Source: Cytobacillus oceanisediminis (GTDB taxonomy: Bacteria; Bacillota; Bacilli; Bacillales; Cytobacillaceae). From it: a stretch of 64,000 nt of DNA. Both the position numbers and the translations under genes were made by a program. The stretch covers positions 2,969,501 to 3,033,500 of the forward strand of contig NZ_CP065511.1 of the NCBI RefSeq assembly GCF_022811925.1. The letters are read 5' to 3'. Every line of letters starts with the position of its first letter. Position 1 is the stretch's first letter. This document shows, piece after piece, positions 16,167 to 25,590 of the stretch. The notes below the pieces were generated by a model. The model searched no databases. It had not been told where the DNA came from and saw nothing but the letters and a program-made list of their open reading frames with translations.

Positions 16167-17399
16167 TTACTTCTTTATCTGTCCATTCCCTTTAACAATA
16201 TATTTCGTCGAAGTCAGAGCCGGCAGTCCCATCGGACCACGGGCATGGAGCTTTTGTGTGCTGATCCCGATTTCAGCGCCGAACCCAAACTCGAATCCAT
16301 CCGTGAAGCGTGTGGATGCATTATGATAAACTGCCGCTGCATCGACTTCATTCAGGAATTTTTCCACATTATCAGGGTTTGAAGAAACAATGGCCTCAGA
16401 ATGGCTGGTGCCGTAGCGGTTAATATGAATGATTGCCTCATCCACGCTTTCCGCCACTTTCAATGCGACTTCCAAGCCTAAATATTCAGTGGCCCAATCT
16501 GCTTCCACAGCTGGGATGATCTTTTCCCCGCACACACCTTCATCGCCGTGAATGGTAACCCCTTTTTCCTTTAGTGCAAGCACAAGTTCATTCAGGCCAT
16601 CCCACTCTTTGTGCACAATGATCGTTTCACATGCATTGCAAACGGATGGGCGCTGTGTTTTCGCATTGATGGCAATGTTGATCGCCATTTCCTTATCAGC
16701 ACTTTCATCAATATAGACATGACAGTTGCCTGCACCTGTCTCAAGTACTGGGATTGTAGAATTTTCAACAACTGTCTTAATTAGCTTTGCCCCTCCCCGC
16801 GGAATCAGGACATCCAGGTATTCGTTCAGTTTGAACATCCCTGAAGCGGTTTCCCGGCTCGTATCCTCAATAAGCTGCACGGCATCAGGCGGCAAGTCGC
16901 TCTTTTCCAAGGCATGATGAATCACTTTCACAATTGCTTTATTGGAATGAATGGCAGTAGAACTTCCGCGGAGCATAACAGCATTCCCAGTCTTCAAACA
17001 TAAGCTGGATGCATCGACCGTGACATTCGGACGCGCTTCATAGATCATGCCCACAACGCCAAGCGGGACCCTTACTTGTGTAATGGTGAGTCCGTTCGGA
17101 CGCTCCCATGAGGATAAGACCTCACCAACCGGATCGTCCAGGTGAGTAAGCTGGAGTAATGCGTCCGCCATATCCTGAAGACGGGCTTCATTTAAACGCA
17201 GACGGTCTAACAAAGCATCACTCATTCCATTTTTCTTTCCTGCTTCCAGGTCTTTCTCATTTTCTGCTAAAATAAAATTCTTCTCCTGCATCAGCTGCCC
17301 TGAGATCAGTTCAAGCGCATGATTCTTTTGCTGTGTAGTTTTTTTCGCCAGCTCTGCAGCTGCCTTTTTCGCTTTTTTCCCTTTTAGAATCAATTCCAT
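16167..17399 (-). CDS. proA: Glutamate-5-semialdehyde dehydrogenase (gamma-glutamyl phosphate reductase)
   Basis: 410 residues; ATG at 17399 with AAGGGAGACAAG upstream, overlapping the proB stop as TAATG. Motifs of ProA are clear: the [18 protein letters not shown] loop, the catalytic cysteine in [13 protein letters not shown], and [20 protein letters not shown] near the end. It reduces gamma-glutamyl phosphate with NADPH to glutamate semialdehyde, the second step of proline synthesis. A weak hairpin follows the stop. Expression is controlled by the T-box before proB. Confidence 0.96.
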   Translation of the reverse strand: MELILKGKKAKKAAAELAKKTTQQKNHALELISGQLMQEKNFILAENEKDLEAGKKNGMSDALLDRLRLNEARLQDMADALLQLTHLDDPVGEVLSSWERPNGLTITQVRVPLGVVGMIYEARPNVTVDASSLCLKTGNAVMLRGSSTAIHSNKAIVKVIHHALEKSDLPPDAVQLIEDTSRETASGMFKLNEYLDVLIPRGGAKLIKTVVENSTIPVLETGAGNCHVYIDESADKEMAINIAINAKTQRPSVCNACETIIVHKEWDGLNELVLALKEKGVTIHGDEGVCGEKIIPAVEADWATEYLGLEVALKVAESVDEAIIHINRYGTSHSEAIVSSNPDNVEKFLNEVDAAAVYHNASTRFTDGFEFGFGAEIGISTQKLHARGPMGLPALTSTKYIVKGNGQIKK

Positions 17400-18520
17400 T
17401 ATCTTGTCTCCCTTCTTTTTTGGCTTACCCAATGATCCCGGTGAATGACAACCCGGCGGTCGCTTCCAGCAATCTGCATTGCTTCCGAACTGGATAACCC
17501 CCTAATAGCCCACAGCTCATCGGATGAGAAATTAACCTGCCCTTTGCCGATCAAATCTCCTTTGGGTCCAATCACTTCCACGACATCATGAACATGAAAA
17601 TGGCCGGTAATGGTGGTCACTCCTGCAGGCAGAAGGCTTTTCCCCTGAGTTAATATAGCTTGTGCAGCTCCGTGATCCACTTCGATTTTCCCATTAGGAA
17701 CAGAATGCAGTGCAAGCCATTGCTTGGAGGTTTTGACACTTGGCTGGGAGCTGGTTCCAATATAAGTCCCATCCCCTTTGCCTTCGAGGATTTCAATCAG
17801 CTTTTCCGTACCATTCCCAACCCCTATAAAAACTTGCAAACCCAGTGCCAAGGCTGTCCTGGCAGCAGCGAGCTTCGTCATCATTCCGCCGGTTCCCACT
17901 TTTGAACCTGACCCTGCTGCAGCATTCATCAAGTCATCGGTTATTTCTGTTATATAATTGAACTTTTTCGCAGCAGGATTCGTACGGGGATTTGAATCAT
18001 AAATCCCGTTCACATCCGTCAGTATTATCAGTCGCTGTGCCTGAATCAGGCCGCTTACAAGTGCGGACAGCATATCATTATCGCCAAAGGCCAGCTCTTC
18101 AATCGATACTGAGTCATTTTCATTAATGATCGGAAGAACATTCCGTTTCAATAGTTCGGACAATGTTGCATGTGCATTTTGGTATTGCTCCTTATGCAGG
18201 AAGTTTTGTCTTGTCAGCAGCAATTGCGCCGCTACGATGCCATGCTTTTTAAATTCTTCGGTATATCCCTGCATTAATAGCCCTTGACCGACAGCAGCGG
18301 CCGCCTGTTTTCCGGCGATCGTCACCGGGCGGGTAGGATAGCCAAGATCCGCAAACCCTGCGGCGACGGCTCCGGATGATATTAATATCACTTCATGGCC
18401 CTTCTCTTTCAGCCGAGAAAGGGCAGCTGCGTGTTCCTCCAGCTTTTCAATACACAGTCCGCCATTCATATTTGTCAGCGAGCTGCTTCCGATTTTTACA
18501 ACAATCCGTTCCCTTTTCAC
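17399..18520 (-). CDS. proB: Glutamate 5-kinase
   Basis: 373 residues from a GTG at 18520 (AGGTGG nine bases upstream). The kinase domain (about 1-255) has [27 protein letters not shown], and the [12 protein letters not shown] nucleotide motif. The last 100 residues are a PUA domain, as in full-length Bacillus ProB. It phosphorylates glutamate as the first step of proline synthesis and is normally inhibited by proline. The T-box terminator and a copy of the dispersed repeat lie between the promoter and this start. Confidence 0.96.
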   Translation of the reverse strand: MKRERIVVKIGSSSLTNMNGGLCIEKLEEHAAALSRLKEKGHEVILISSGAVAAGFADLGYPTRPVTIAGKQAAAAVGQGLLMQGYTEEFKKHGIVAAQLLLTRQNFLHKEQYQNAHATLSELLKRNVLPIINENDSVSIEELAFGDNDMLSALVSGLIQAQRLIILTDVNGIYDSNPRTNPAAKKFNYITEITDDLMNAAAGSGSKVGTGGMMTKLAAARTALALGLQVFIGVGNGTEKLIEILEGKGDGTYIGTSSQPSVKTSKQWLALHSVPNGKIEVDHGAAQAILTQGKSLLPAGVTTITGHFHVHDVVEVIGPKGDLIGKGQVNFSSDELWAIRGLSSSEAMQIAGSDRRVVIHRDHWVSQKRRETR

Positions 18521-18540
18521 TTTACGCCACCACCTATGAG

Positions 18541-18668
18541 AAAAGCGCAAGCGCCTTGCCCACCCCCGACAAGCACAAGACGGGCCTCCCGGAAAGGCGT
18601 CCTTTGCCTTTTTAGGAGGATCGGCTTGTGACCTCGAGGGGGTAGGCTGCTTGCGCTAGACAGTTCTC
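18541..18668 (+). repeat. Palindromic dispersed repeat, copy 3 (inside the proBA leader)
   Basis: AGAAAAGCGCAAGCGCC pairs with GGCTGCTTGCGCT; ACCCCC pairs with GGGGGT; the inner CACAAG pairs with CTTGTG where copy 1 has CATAAG/CTTATG. It lies between the T-box terminator and the proB ribosome site, so proB mRNA must carry it. Confidence 0.85.
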
Positions 18669-18696
18669 GAAGTTCAAAATATTTTCTTAAATTTGT

Positions 18697-18960
18697 AAAA
18701 AAAAGCCCTCCCGTCCCTGTAAAAAGGACGGAAGAGCTTAGTCTTTCGCGGTACCACCTTCATTGGCACTTCACACAGCAAGTGCCCGCTTTGAAAATCC
18801 TTTAACGCAGGAAATTCGGCCAGGTTTGCCTGGCAGCTCAAGGGCTAGGTTCAATAGCTTTGCAGGCTGCAGGATCTTTCAGCCGGTGAATCCCGCTCTC
18901 TTCTAACCTGAGTTCTACTTACTGGTTCCCTGTCATGGCTGTTGGTTTCTTCTTATAATT
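18697..18960 (-). promoter_or_regulatory. Proline T-box riboswitch of proBA
   Basis: The minus strand carries the invariant T-box AAGGTGGTACCGCG (18760-18747), followed by a terminator stem CCGTCC ... GGGACGG GAGGGC and TTTTTTTT (ending 18697). Upstream is Stem I, with ACCAGTAAGTAGA and, in the specifier bulge, GAA-CCT-AGC, where CCU (18849-18847) is a proline codon followed by A. Uncharged tRNA-Pro pairs with the UGGN bulge and favours antitermination, so proBA is read when proline is short. Confidence 0.93.
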
Positions 18961-18966
18961 AGAATT

Positions 18967-18995
18967 ATTATGCATCCTCCGGTATTTTATGTCAA
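18967..18995 (-). promoter_or_regulatory. Sigma-A promoter of the proBA T-box transcript
   Basis: TTGACA (18995-18990), 17-bp spacer, CATAAT (18972-18967) on the minus strand, a few bases before the first T-box helix. Confidence 0.75.
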
Positions 18996-19121
18996 TAATT
19001 AATTCGCTGATTTAAAGGATTAAATTCTCTACACAAGTTTTCCAACTGTGTGCAATACGGTATGATAATGCACGCACAATCGGGAATGCTAATAAAAAAT
19101 GACTAGAGGGAGGATTTACAT

Positions 19122-20795
19122 ATGGAGTCAAACGGAAAGCAGTTATCCATATTTTCTCTGGGCGGCATCAATGAAATTGGAAAAAACATGTATGTGATCC
19201 AATATGATGACGATATTGTCGTGATTGATGCTGGGGGTAAATTCCCTGATGAGACTTTATTGGGGATTGATTTGATCATTCCGGATATCACATACCTTGA
19301 GGAGAACAGGGATAAAATCCGCGGACTGATTGTAACTCATGGACATGAGGATCATATTGGCGGGGTTGCCTATCTTCTCAAAAAAATCAATATGCCGGTT
19401 TATGCTACGCGATTTACGCTAGGGCTGATTGAATTAAAATTAACGGAGCATCGCCTGCTTGGTGATTCAGAGCTAATAAGCATTGATTCTGACTCTCGCC
19501 TTGATTTCGGTGAAATAGGGGTGAGCTTTTTCAAGGTGAATCACAGCATACCAGACTGTCTGGGAATTGTTTTCAATACGCCAGAGGGTAATGTTGTCCA
19601 TACCGGCGATTTTAAATTTGACTTAACACCTGTAAATCAGGAGCATGCTGATATTCATAGGATGGCTGAAATCGGCCGCAGCGGAGTGCTGGCCCTTCTT
19701 TCAGAAAGCACAAACGCTGAGCGGACTGGCTTTTCTCCAACTGAACATATTGTCGGAGAAAACATTGAGGAAGCATTTATGAAAGCACCGCGCAAAATCA
19801 TCATCTCAACTTTCGCTTCCAATGTGAGCCGTGTTCAGCAGGTTGTGGCCGCCGCGATAAAAAATAACCGAAAGCTGGTCCTGCTTGGGCGAAGTATGGT
19901 AAATGTTGTGGATGTGGCCATTGAACGCGGATACCTGACAGTTCCCGAGGGGATGATTGCCAATCCAAGAGAAGCCGTGAATCTGGCTCCTGAAAAGGTG
20001 TGCATACTATGTACCGGCAGCCAGGGTGAACCGATGGCTGCCCTCTCACGCCTCTCTACAGGAAATTACCGTGATGCTGAGATTCATCCTGAGGATACCG
20101 TGATTTTAGCAGCATCCCCAATCCCGGGCAACGAACGCGATGTATCTAAAATCATTGACAATCTGTTTAAGCTGGGAGCCCGCGTGATATACGGTTCAGG
20201 AAGCTCAACAGGGATGCATGTGTCCGGCCACGGCTATCAGGAAGATTTAAAGCTTATGCTCACATTGATGAAGCCGAAATACTTTATTCCGATTCACGGT
20301 GAATACAGAATGCTTCACCACCATAAATTGCTTGCTGAATCCATCGGTGTTGAAAACGGGCATACTTTTATCATTAAAAATGGGGATGTCGTGGATATTG
20401 AGAACGGAGAAGCACGCCAGACAAGGCGGGTACCTGCCGGAGATACTTATGTTGATGGAGTGGGTGTTGGTGATATTGGCAGCATCGTGCTCCGCGACAG
20501 AAAGCAGCTGTCCGAGGATGGCATGATTGTGATCGTGCTGACCATGAGTAAGAGTGAGCGCAAAATGATATCAAGACCTGATACGATATCACGGGGTTTT
20601 GTCTACGCACGGGAATCCGAAGATCTGCTGAGAGAAATAAATCGGATTGTGGAGAAAACCGTCAATGATCTTCCAGAACAGGATAAAAGCCAGTGGAATG
20701 TCATCAAGCAGAGCATCAAGAAATCACTTGGGCAGTATTTATTTGAAAAAACAAAGCGCAAACCAATGATCCTGCCGATTATAATTGAAATTTAA
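19122..20795 (+). CDS. RNase J family ribonuclease (paralogue)
   Basis: 557 residues; AGGGAGG upstream of ATG. Metallo-beta-lactamase/beta-CASP fold with the zinc motif THGHEDHIGG, then HSIPDCLG, VHTGDFKFD, the beta-CASP block STFASNVSRVQQV and HVSGHGYQED, and a C-terminal domain ending KRKPMILPIIIEI. All metal ligands are kept, so 5'-3' exo- and endonuclease activity is likely. Length equals RnjA and RnjB of B. subtilis, but the neighbours are not those of rnjA or rnjB, so this is probably a third copy. It stands alone between the divergent T-box promoter and its terminator. Confidence 0.92.
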   Translation: MESNGKQLSIFSLGGINEIGKNMYVIQYDDDIVVIDAGGKFPDETLLGIDLIIPDITYLEENRDKIRGLIVTHGHEDHIGGVAYLLKKINMPVYATRFTLGLIELKLTEHRLLGDSELISIDSDSRLDFGEIGVSFFKVNHSIPDCLGIVFNTPEGNVVHTGDFKFDLTPVNQEHADIHRMAEIGRSGVLALLSESTNAERTGFSPTEHIVGENIEEAFMKAPRKIIISTFASNVSRVQQVVAAAIKNNRKLVLLGRSMVNVVDVAIERGYLTVPEGMIANPREAVNLAPEKVCILCTGSQGEPMAALSRLSTGNYRDAEIHPEDTVILAASPIPGNERDVSKIIDNLFKLGARVIYGSGSSTGMHVSGHGYQEDLKLMLTLMKPKYFIPIHGEYRMLHHHKLLAESIGVENGHTFIIKNGDVVDIENGEARQTRRVPAGDTYVDGVGVGDIGSIVLRDRKQLSEDGMIVIVLTMSKSERKMISRPDTISRGFVYARESEDLLREINRIVEKTVNDLPEQDKSQWNVIKQSIKKSLGQYLFEKTKRKPMILPIIIEI

Positions 20796-20803
20796 ACGAA
20801 AAG

Positions 20804-20829
20804 AGGCAAGCCGTAAACGGCTTGCCTTT
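20804..20829 (+). terminator. Terminator of the RNase J gene
   Basis: AGGCAAGCCGTAAACGGCTTGCCTTTA: eight-pair stem with a short T-run, 10 bases after the stop. Confidence 0.85.
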
Positions 20830-20845
20830 ATCGCAGTCTACTGGA

Positions 20846-20962
20846 CAGTATGACCCCCACCCTTTGATTCATAGGGTCCTTGGTGGATCACAAGCGGTCT
20901 AACTGACCGTATAGGCCCGATTGGTTCAACTAACAATCAGTGGGGAAACCACCCGCTGATTG
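20846..20962. ncRNA. Multi-hairpin element of unknown nature
   Basis: Three hairpins follow each other: ACCCT-TTGATTCAT-AGGGT (20859-20877) inside a CCACC/GGTGG outer stem, CGGTC-TAACT-GACCG (20895-20909), and CAATCAG-tggggaaaccacccg-CTGATTG (20934-20962). The region is richer in G+C than its flanks and has no open frame. It lies between convergent genes (RNase J and yabR) with the RNase J terminator to its left. It may be a small RNA, a long terminator for yabR, or the end of a dispersed repeat; the strand is unknown. Confidence 0.45.
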
Positions 20963-20988
20963 AAGTTTCACTTTATCTAAAGGGCTGC

Positions 20989-21441
20989 TTATCCGCGGCG
21001 TCCGCCTCGGCCGCCCCGCTTTCCTTCAGTATTGCGCTTTAATGACGAAATATTTTCTTCACTCGATTTTAAGAATTTTGCCATTTTGTCTTCAAAGCTT
21101 TCCTTTGGCTTAAAGTTTCCTTTAGAACGGAAATCTCTGGAACCGCCGCGGCGATCATCTCTTCCCTGGCGCGGCGGGCGCTGAGAATAAGAAGATTGGC
21201 CTTCCGGTCTGTCCACTGCTTTTTTGATGGAAAGGGCAATTTTGCCTTCCTTCTCGCTAAGCACTTTAACAGTTACCTCATCGCCAACTTTTAAATGCTC
21301 ATTCACATCTTTAACATAGCTGTCAGCTACCTCACTAATGTGAACAAGACCTGTCGTACCGCCTGGCAGTTCGACAAAAGCTCCGAAATTTGTAATACCT
21401 GTTACTTTTCCTTGTACCTTACTTCCAATTTCGATTGACAA
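20989..21441 (-). CDS. yabR: S1-domain RNA-binding protein YabR
   Basis: 150 residues. Residues 1-72 are an S1 domain beginning MSIEIGSKVQGKVTGITNFG and including GTTGLVHISEVADSYVKD. The rest is a disordered Arg/Gly/Ser-rich region ending KRGGRGGRRG, with the SFEDKMAKFLK segment also found in B. subtilis YabR. The sequence is close to YabR throughout, with a longer RGG-like linker. It binds RNA or ribosomes; in B. subtilis yabR follows divIC, which is absent here, so this may be an additional copy. Confidence 0.9.
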   Translation of the reverse strand: MSIEIGSKVQGKVTGITNFGAFVELPGGTTGLVHISEVADSYVKDVNEHLKVGDEVTVKVLSEKEGKIALSIKKAVDRPEGQSSYSQRPPRQGRDDRRGGSRDFRSKGNFKPKESFEDKMAKFLKSSEENISSLKRNTEGKRGGRGGRRG

Positions 21442-21659
21442 AAAAACTTCCCCCTCGGTAGTGTTAACAACGTCTTATTATAACTTTTTTTTAAGATAAT
21501 TTCAACGCCCGCGATATCCCTCCGATATTCTACCCGTTAAAATTAGGGATAAATCATATTTTTTGTTCAAATTTATTAAAATTTATATGTTTAATTGTAT
21601 GTTCGGCCATTAAATTAACTAATTTTGTATGCGGATGGCACTCTTTTATATTGAAAAAA

Positions 21660-21760
21660 ATTTTATGTGCGGATACCGTGTTTTTATGTGAAGATAAAAA
21701 TTTTTATGTGTGCATAACGCTTTTTTATGTGCGGATACTAGATTTTATTTGCGGAAGGTT
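21660..21760. repeat. Short tandem array, 20/21-bp period
   Basis: TATGTG (or TATTTG) anchors begin at 21664, 21685, 21705, 21726 and 21746, spacings 21, 20, 21, 20. The unit is close to TTTTATGTGCGGATAC. Two weaker units may precede it from 21628. The core equals that at 9190-9350. The array occupies the 410-base gap upstream of yabR. Confidence 0.85.
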
Positions 21761-21820
21761 AATTTTAGCCGAATATTAAATTTCCAGTTTGAATCATTGA
21801 TCATATTAAAATTTTCAAAC

Positions 21821-21846
21821 TAAAAAAGCTCCTGAAACAGGAGCTT
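21821..21846 (-). terminator. Terminator of the BASS transporter gene
   Basis: Minus strand AAGCTCCTGTTTCAGGAGCTTTTTTA, a 7-8 bp stem with a T-run just after the stop. Confidence 0.85.
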
Positions 21847-21851
21847 AAACC

Positions 21852-22814
21852 TTACACTGTATGACCTTCCTGAAGAACCTTCCTGCTGAAATGGCGCTTC
21901 ATTATAATCCCATACAGGGACGCCAATACCTGCTGAAAGAGCATGCCGATGACGACAGGAACGGCAACTGGAGCGGGAAAATAAGTGACTGCCAGGACAG
22001 AGCCAACACTGATATTCCTCATCCCGCCATTAAACGTAACAGCCACTGTCGTGCCCTGATCGTATTTCAGTAAACTTGCGATGATGAAAGAGATAAGATA
22101 GCCCATAAACGCCACACAAAATACAGTGATCCCGATGAGGACCAATTTAAGATTTACTTCCTTCAGATACGGGGCAACAACAGCTCCATTCAGCATAACC
22201 ACAATGGCCATTCCAAGCTTTGAAAAAGGAGAGAGGCGGCTGCTTAAGGCTGCAGCGCTTTTTCCTGCAAATTGATTGAAGAGCATGCCAAGAAAAGAAG
22301 GCAGAACAATCATGCCGAATAATCCAGCCATCATCGGCACAGCATCGATCTGTACAGATTTCTGGAAAAATATCGACAATGTCAGCGGAACAATAAATGG
22401 TGACAGAAAGGTATCTGCCAGAATGATGGACAATGTCAGCGGAATATTGCCGCGATAAATGGAAACCCAGATGAAGCTGGATATGCCGGTCGGAATGGCC
22501 ATAGCCAATACCAGCCCGGTAATGGTTAAAGAATCATCACCGAACGCAAGTGTACCGGTGCTCCATGCAAAAAGAGGCATTAAAATATGAAGCAAAAACA
22601 ATATGAGAAAAAGCGGCTTTGGATGATGAATGATTTCTTTTAAACTGCTAAAACTCGAGTTCAGGCTGCCTGAAAACGTCATAAACGCAAAAACCCAAGG
22701 AATGATAAAGGCAAAATCCTTGATATAACCTGCGAGCATAACACCTAGAACCACGCTTATTGGAGTAATCAATGGCATCATTTTCTCCAGCTGTTTATTT
22801 ATTTGACTTAGCAC
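21852..22814 (-). CDS. Bile acid:sodium symporter (BASS) family transporter
   Basis: 320 residues and nine to ten membrane segments; GTG at 22814 with AAAGGAGAG upstream. The GLVLAMAIPTGISSF and TVAVTFNGGMRNISVG segments correspond to the conserved regions of BASS/YocS proteins that bind sodium and organic anions. Bacterial members take up pantoate, keto acids or other anions with sodium; the substrate here is unknown. Single gene with its own terminator. Confidence 0.87.
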   Translation of the reverse strand: MLSQINKQLEKMMPLITPISVVLGVMLAGYIKDFAFIIPWVFAFMTFSGSLNSSFSSLKEIIHHPKPLFLILFLLHILMPLFAWSTGTLAFGDDSLTITGLVLAMAIPTGISSFIWVSIYRGNIPLTLSIILADTFLSPFIVPLTLSIFFQKSVQIDAVPMMAGLFGMIVLPSFLGMLFNQFAGKSAAALSSRLSPFSKLGMAIVVMLNGAVVAPYLKEVNLKLVLIGITVFCVAFMGYLISFIIASLLKYDQGTTVAVTFNGGMRNISVGSVLAVTYFPAPVAVPVVIGMLFQQVLASLYGIIMKRHFSRKVLQEGHTV

Positions 22815-22896
22815 ACTGAGTACTCTCCTTTTCCGAATAATTGTTTACCTAACTAATTATTTTATCATAATCTGGCTGGTTATATATCAAAATAGT

Positions 22897-22922
22897 GAAA
22901 AAGAGCCAAAAATCGGCTCTTT
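22897..22922 (-). terminator. Terminator of the ABC1 kinase gene
   Basis: Minus strand AAAAGAGCCGATTTTTGGCTCTTTTTC; a six-pair stem with a T-run directly after the stop. Confidence 0.8.
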
Positions 22923-22925
22923 TCA

Positions 22926-24551
22926 TTATCTCCGTTTTTCCGGCATATATTTCAGCCATTTTCCCAGTCTCCAGCTGTTCACTCCATACCCTGCAAGCGC
23001 AATGGCTGCTATGCCTGCGGATAACTGCATGATCAGCGTTTCTTCTAAATAAATGCCAAAGCCTGACCCAGTTAAACCTAGCATGAATAGCTGAAAAAGC
23101 TGCTTTTTCCGATTTTCATAGATCGTAAACTGAAACTCCCTTCTTTGCCCGGCCTCTTTCATTTTTTCCAATTTACGCGGTGTTTCCAGGAATTCCGCTG
23201 CTGAATGAAAAATGTTAAAGAGCGGCTGGGATTGAATAATGCTCCAAATAAATGACCATTTATTCCCCTGTGAGCTTAACCACTCTGTAAAAACTGGTTT
23301 GCCAAGGTCAAGAAGATCATCTTCCGGTGCAAGATGATGAACAATCCCTTCTATTGTCATAAATGACCTGCCCAGAAAAACAAAGCGGGTTGGCACCTGG
23401 ATCGGAAGAGCAGCAATCAGATCATTTAGTTCAAGCTTAAGAGCCACTAAATCCATATCCTTTATCTGATTTAGGTCAAATGCCATCCATTCTGACAGCA
23501 GCTTTTCCATTGTTTCCGCATTAGCTTCCGGCAGAAAAAATCCTAGCTGTGACAGACACTCGACTACTTTACTGTAGTTTTTAGCGAGAATGGATTCAAT
23601 TAAATTCTGAAAAGAGACTGCATCTTTTTTTGAAATTTCACCAGCCATGCCGAAATCAAGAAGAATGATCCGTCCCTCCCTTGTGAACAGCACATTTCCT
23701 GGATGAGGATCGGCATGAAACATCCCAGGTTCCAGCCATTGCAGCAGGAAGATCTTCATCAAACGGCGGGCCAGATCCTGACGGGATATCTCAAGCTTTT
23801 CAACCGCTGCCGAATCATTGATCCTTTTTCCCTCCACCCATTCCATGACAAGCACTTTTGAGGTGCAAAACTCCTGATGCACGTCGGGAATTTTAACCAC
23901 CTCACTATCTTTAAAGCGCTCCTTAAAATAAAGCAAGGTTTCCTTCTCCTTTTTAAAGTCAAGCTCCCGCCCAATAACCTGCTTAAGCTCCTGAAATAGG
24001 ACTTTTAAATTAATGAATCCCTTAGGAATAGGGACAAACCGATCCGCAAACCAGACTAGAATACTTAGGGTCCGGAAGTCGGTATGTACGATTGATTGAA
24101 TATCTGGACGCTGCACTTTAATAGCAACAATTGAGCCGTCCTGCAGAGCGCCTTTATATACCTCTCCAATCGAAGCTGATGCTATGGCTTCTTTATCAAT
24201 CGCTACCACCTTTTTAGAGAGCTCGCTGCCCCACTCTTCGTTTAAAATCCTCTGAATCTCACTCCATTCCGATGGCGGAACTTTATCGGTCAGGTCTTGA
24301 AGCTCCTGAATGAATGCATTTGGAAGCAAATCAGAACGAATACTGATGAACTGACCAATCTTAATCAGCAGCCCTTCCAGTTCAAAAAGTGTTGTCCGGA
24401 ATCTTTTCCCGATGCCAGACCATAAATGTTCCCATTCTGCTCCTGATTTGCGGGTCCATTTATACCAGTAAATTTGAAATATAATGAGAAGTGCCAAAGA
24501 AAACACTTTGTACATGCGGAACAATTTACTTCTCGCTTTCATTTCCATCAT
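22926..24551 (-). CDS. ABC1/UbiB/AarF-family atypical kinase
   Basis: 541 residues. One N-terminal membrane helix (about 13-28), then a kinase-like domain with the family's KxGQ signature (IKIGQFISIRSDLLP), the alanine-rich loop ASASIGEVYKG, the lysine in VAIKVQRP, catalytic HADPHPGNVLF and metal DFGMAGEIS. Two C-terminal membrane helices follow (about 475-520). UbiB-type proteins support isoprenoid quinone synthesis or lipid handling and are poor protein kinases. The gene is monocistronic. Confidence 0.9.
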   Translation of the reverse strand: MMEMKARSKLFRMYKVFSLALLIIFQIYWYKWTRKSGAEWEHLWSGIGKRFRTTLFELEGLLIKIGQFISIRSDLLPNAFIQELQDLTDKVPPSEWSEIQRILNEEWGSELSKKVVAIDKEAIASASIGEVYKGALQDGSIVAIKVQRPDIQSIVHTDFRTLSILVWFADRFVPIPKGFINLKVLFQELKQVIGRELDFKKEKETLLYFKERFKDSEVVKIPDVHQEFCTSKVLVMEWVEGKRINDSAAVEKLEISRQDLARRLMKIFLLQWLEPGMFHADPHPGNVLFTREGRIILLDFGMAGEISKKDAVSFQNLIESILAKNYSKVVECLSQLGFFLPEANAETMEKLLSEWMAFDLNQIKDMDLVALKLELNDLIAALPIQVPTRFVFLGRSFMTIEGIVHHLAPEDDLLDLGKPVFTEWLSSQGNKWSFIWSIIQSQPLFNIFHSAAEFLETPRKLEKMKEAGQRREFQFTIYENRKKQLFQLFMLGLTGSGFGIYLEETLIMQLSAGIAAIALAGYGVNSWRLGKWLKYMPEKRR

Positions 24552-24645
24552 CTTCTTCCCAAGTAAGATGTACTGTATTATTCTGTAATACAGGCTGAAT
24601 ACCCTTTTCTTTTATACGGTGTCATGTTTAAAAAGTTTCATAACA

Positions 24646-24682
24646 TGAAAAACAGCCTGTCCTTACACAAAGGACAAGCTGT
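24646..24682 (-). terminator. Terminator overlapping the esterase stop
   Basis: Minus strand GACAGCTTGTCCTTTGTGTA then AGGACAGGCTGTTTTTC. The stop codon lies in the loop. Confidence 0.8.
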
Positions 24683-25427
24683 CTGCTTGATTCTGCTGGA
24701 TATACTGATGAGTTAAGTTAACAATCTTTTCTTTATCATGGTCCATGGATGCCACATGATAAGAGTTATAGAGAGATATAGCTTTCTTTTTCGCGGAGCC
24801 AATCTTCTCCAAAATAAAATCTGTACACTCTGCAGGTACAACATGATCTTCTATCGACTTAAAGCCTAATACAGGTGTTTTGATGGACGGCAATAAAACT
24901 GGTGTTCTTTCCATGATCTTCTGCAATTCGAAGATGGAGGGGACCGGAACTCTCCCGTACGTAATTTCCTCTACATCCTCTTTTTTAATATCAGGTGCAC
25001 CTTCATCAATGTATCTGGGATTTGTTTTCCCCTTTAAATATTCATAACATGGAACCCGGAGAGCGGCATTTATTAACACAATACCTGCAATTTCCGGATA
25101 TTTATTAGCCAGCCATAATGTCAATGCGCCACCCATCGATTGCCCTGCAGCATAAACATATGAGCATTTTTCTTTTAAAAATTGATAACCCTTTTCTGCT
25201 TCAGCAAACCAATCCTCATGAGAGGTTTTTTCCATATCTTTAAAATGTGTGCCGTGGCCTTTAAGCCTTGGAGCAAAGACGGTGTAGCCAAGCTTTGCAA
25301 ATGACTCTCCCAAAAACCGCACACTCTGGGGAGTCCCAAGAAATCCATGTGTGATCAAAATCCCGATTTCACTGCCTTCATAATAAAAGGATTCTGCACC
25401 ATTTAAAACTGGATAACGTTCTCTCAT
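24663..25427 (-). CDS. Alpha/beta hydrolase, carboxylesterase or monoacylglycerol lipase type
   Basis: 254 residues; ATG at 25427 with GAGGGAGGAAC upstream. The oxyanion motif THGFLGTPQS, nucleophile elbow GQSMGG, acid in SIEDHVVP and the final catalytic histidine in SYHVASMD form a full triad. Size and spacing are those of Est30-like carboxylesterases and thermostable monoacylglycerol lipases of Bacillus. No signal peptide, so cytoplasmic. Single gene. Confidence 0.87.
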   Translation of the reverse strand: MRERYPVLNGAESFYYEGSEIGILITHGFLGTPQSVRFLGESFAKLGYTVFAPRLKGHGTHFKDMEKTSHEDWFAEAEKGYQFLKEKCSYVYAAGQSMGGALTLWLANKYPEIAGIVLINAALRVPCYEYLKGKTNPRYIDEGAPDIKKEDVEEITYGRVPVPSIFELQKIMERTPVLLPSIKTPVLGFKSIEDHVVPAECTDFILEKIGSAKKKAISLYNSYHVASMDHDKEKIVNLTHQYIQQNQADSLSFV

Positions 25428-25590
25428 CACACTGTTCCTCCCTCAGAATTGATTAACCACATTATATAACCCACTATTCCGACCTGTCAACTTGTATTTA
25501 AAGGAATACAACCCCCCTAAAAAATAGGAGTGTGCCATTTAAGAATAGGTGCGGTCTGATTCTCAGTTTCTAATTTCAGAACTACCACGA

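Noticed and set aside
18521..18550. Longer proB start at TTG 18550
   Set aside because: It lies in the dispersed repeat and has no ribosome site; GTG 18520 has AGGTGG at good spacing.
4974..18668. Dispersed repeat as CRISPR or insertion sequence
   Set aside because: No spacers, no transposase, only three dispersed copies.
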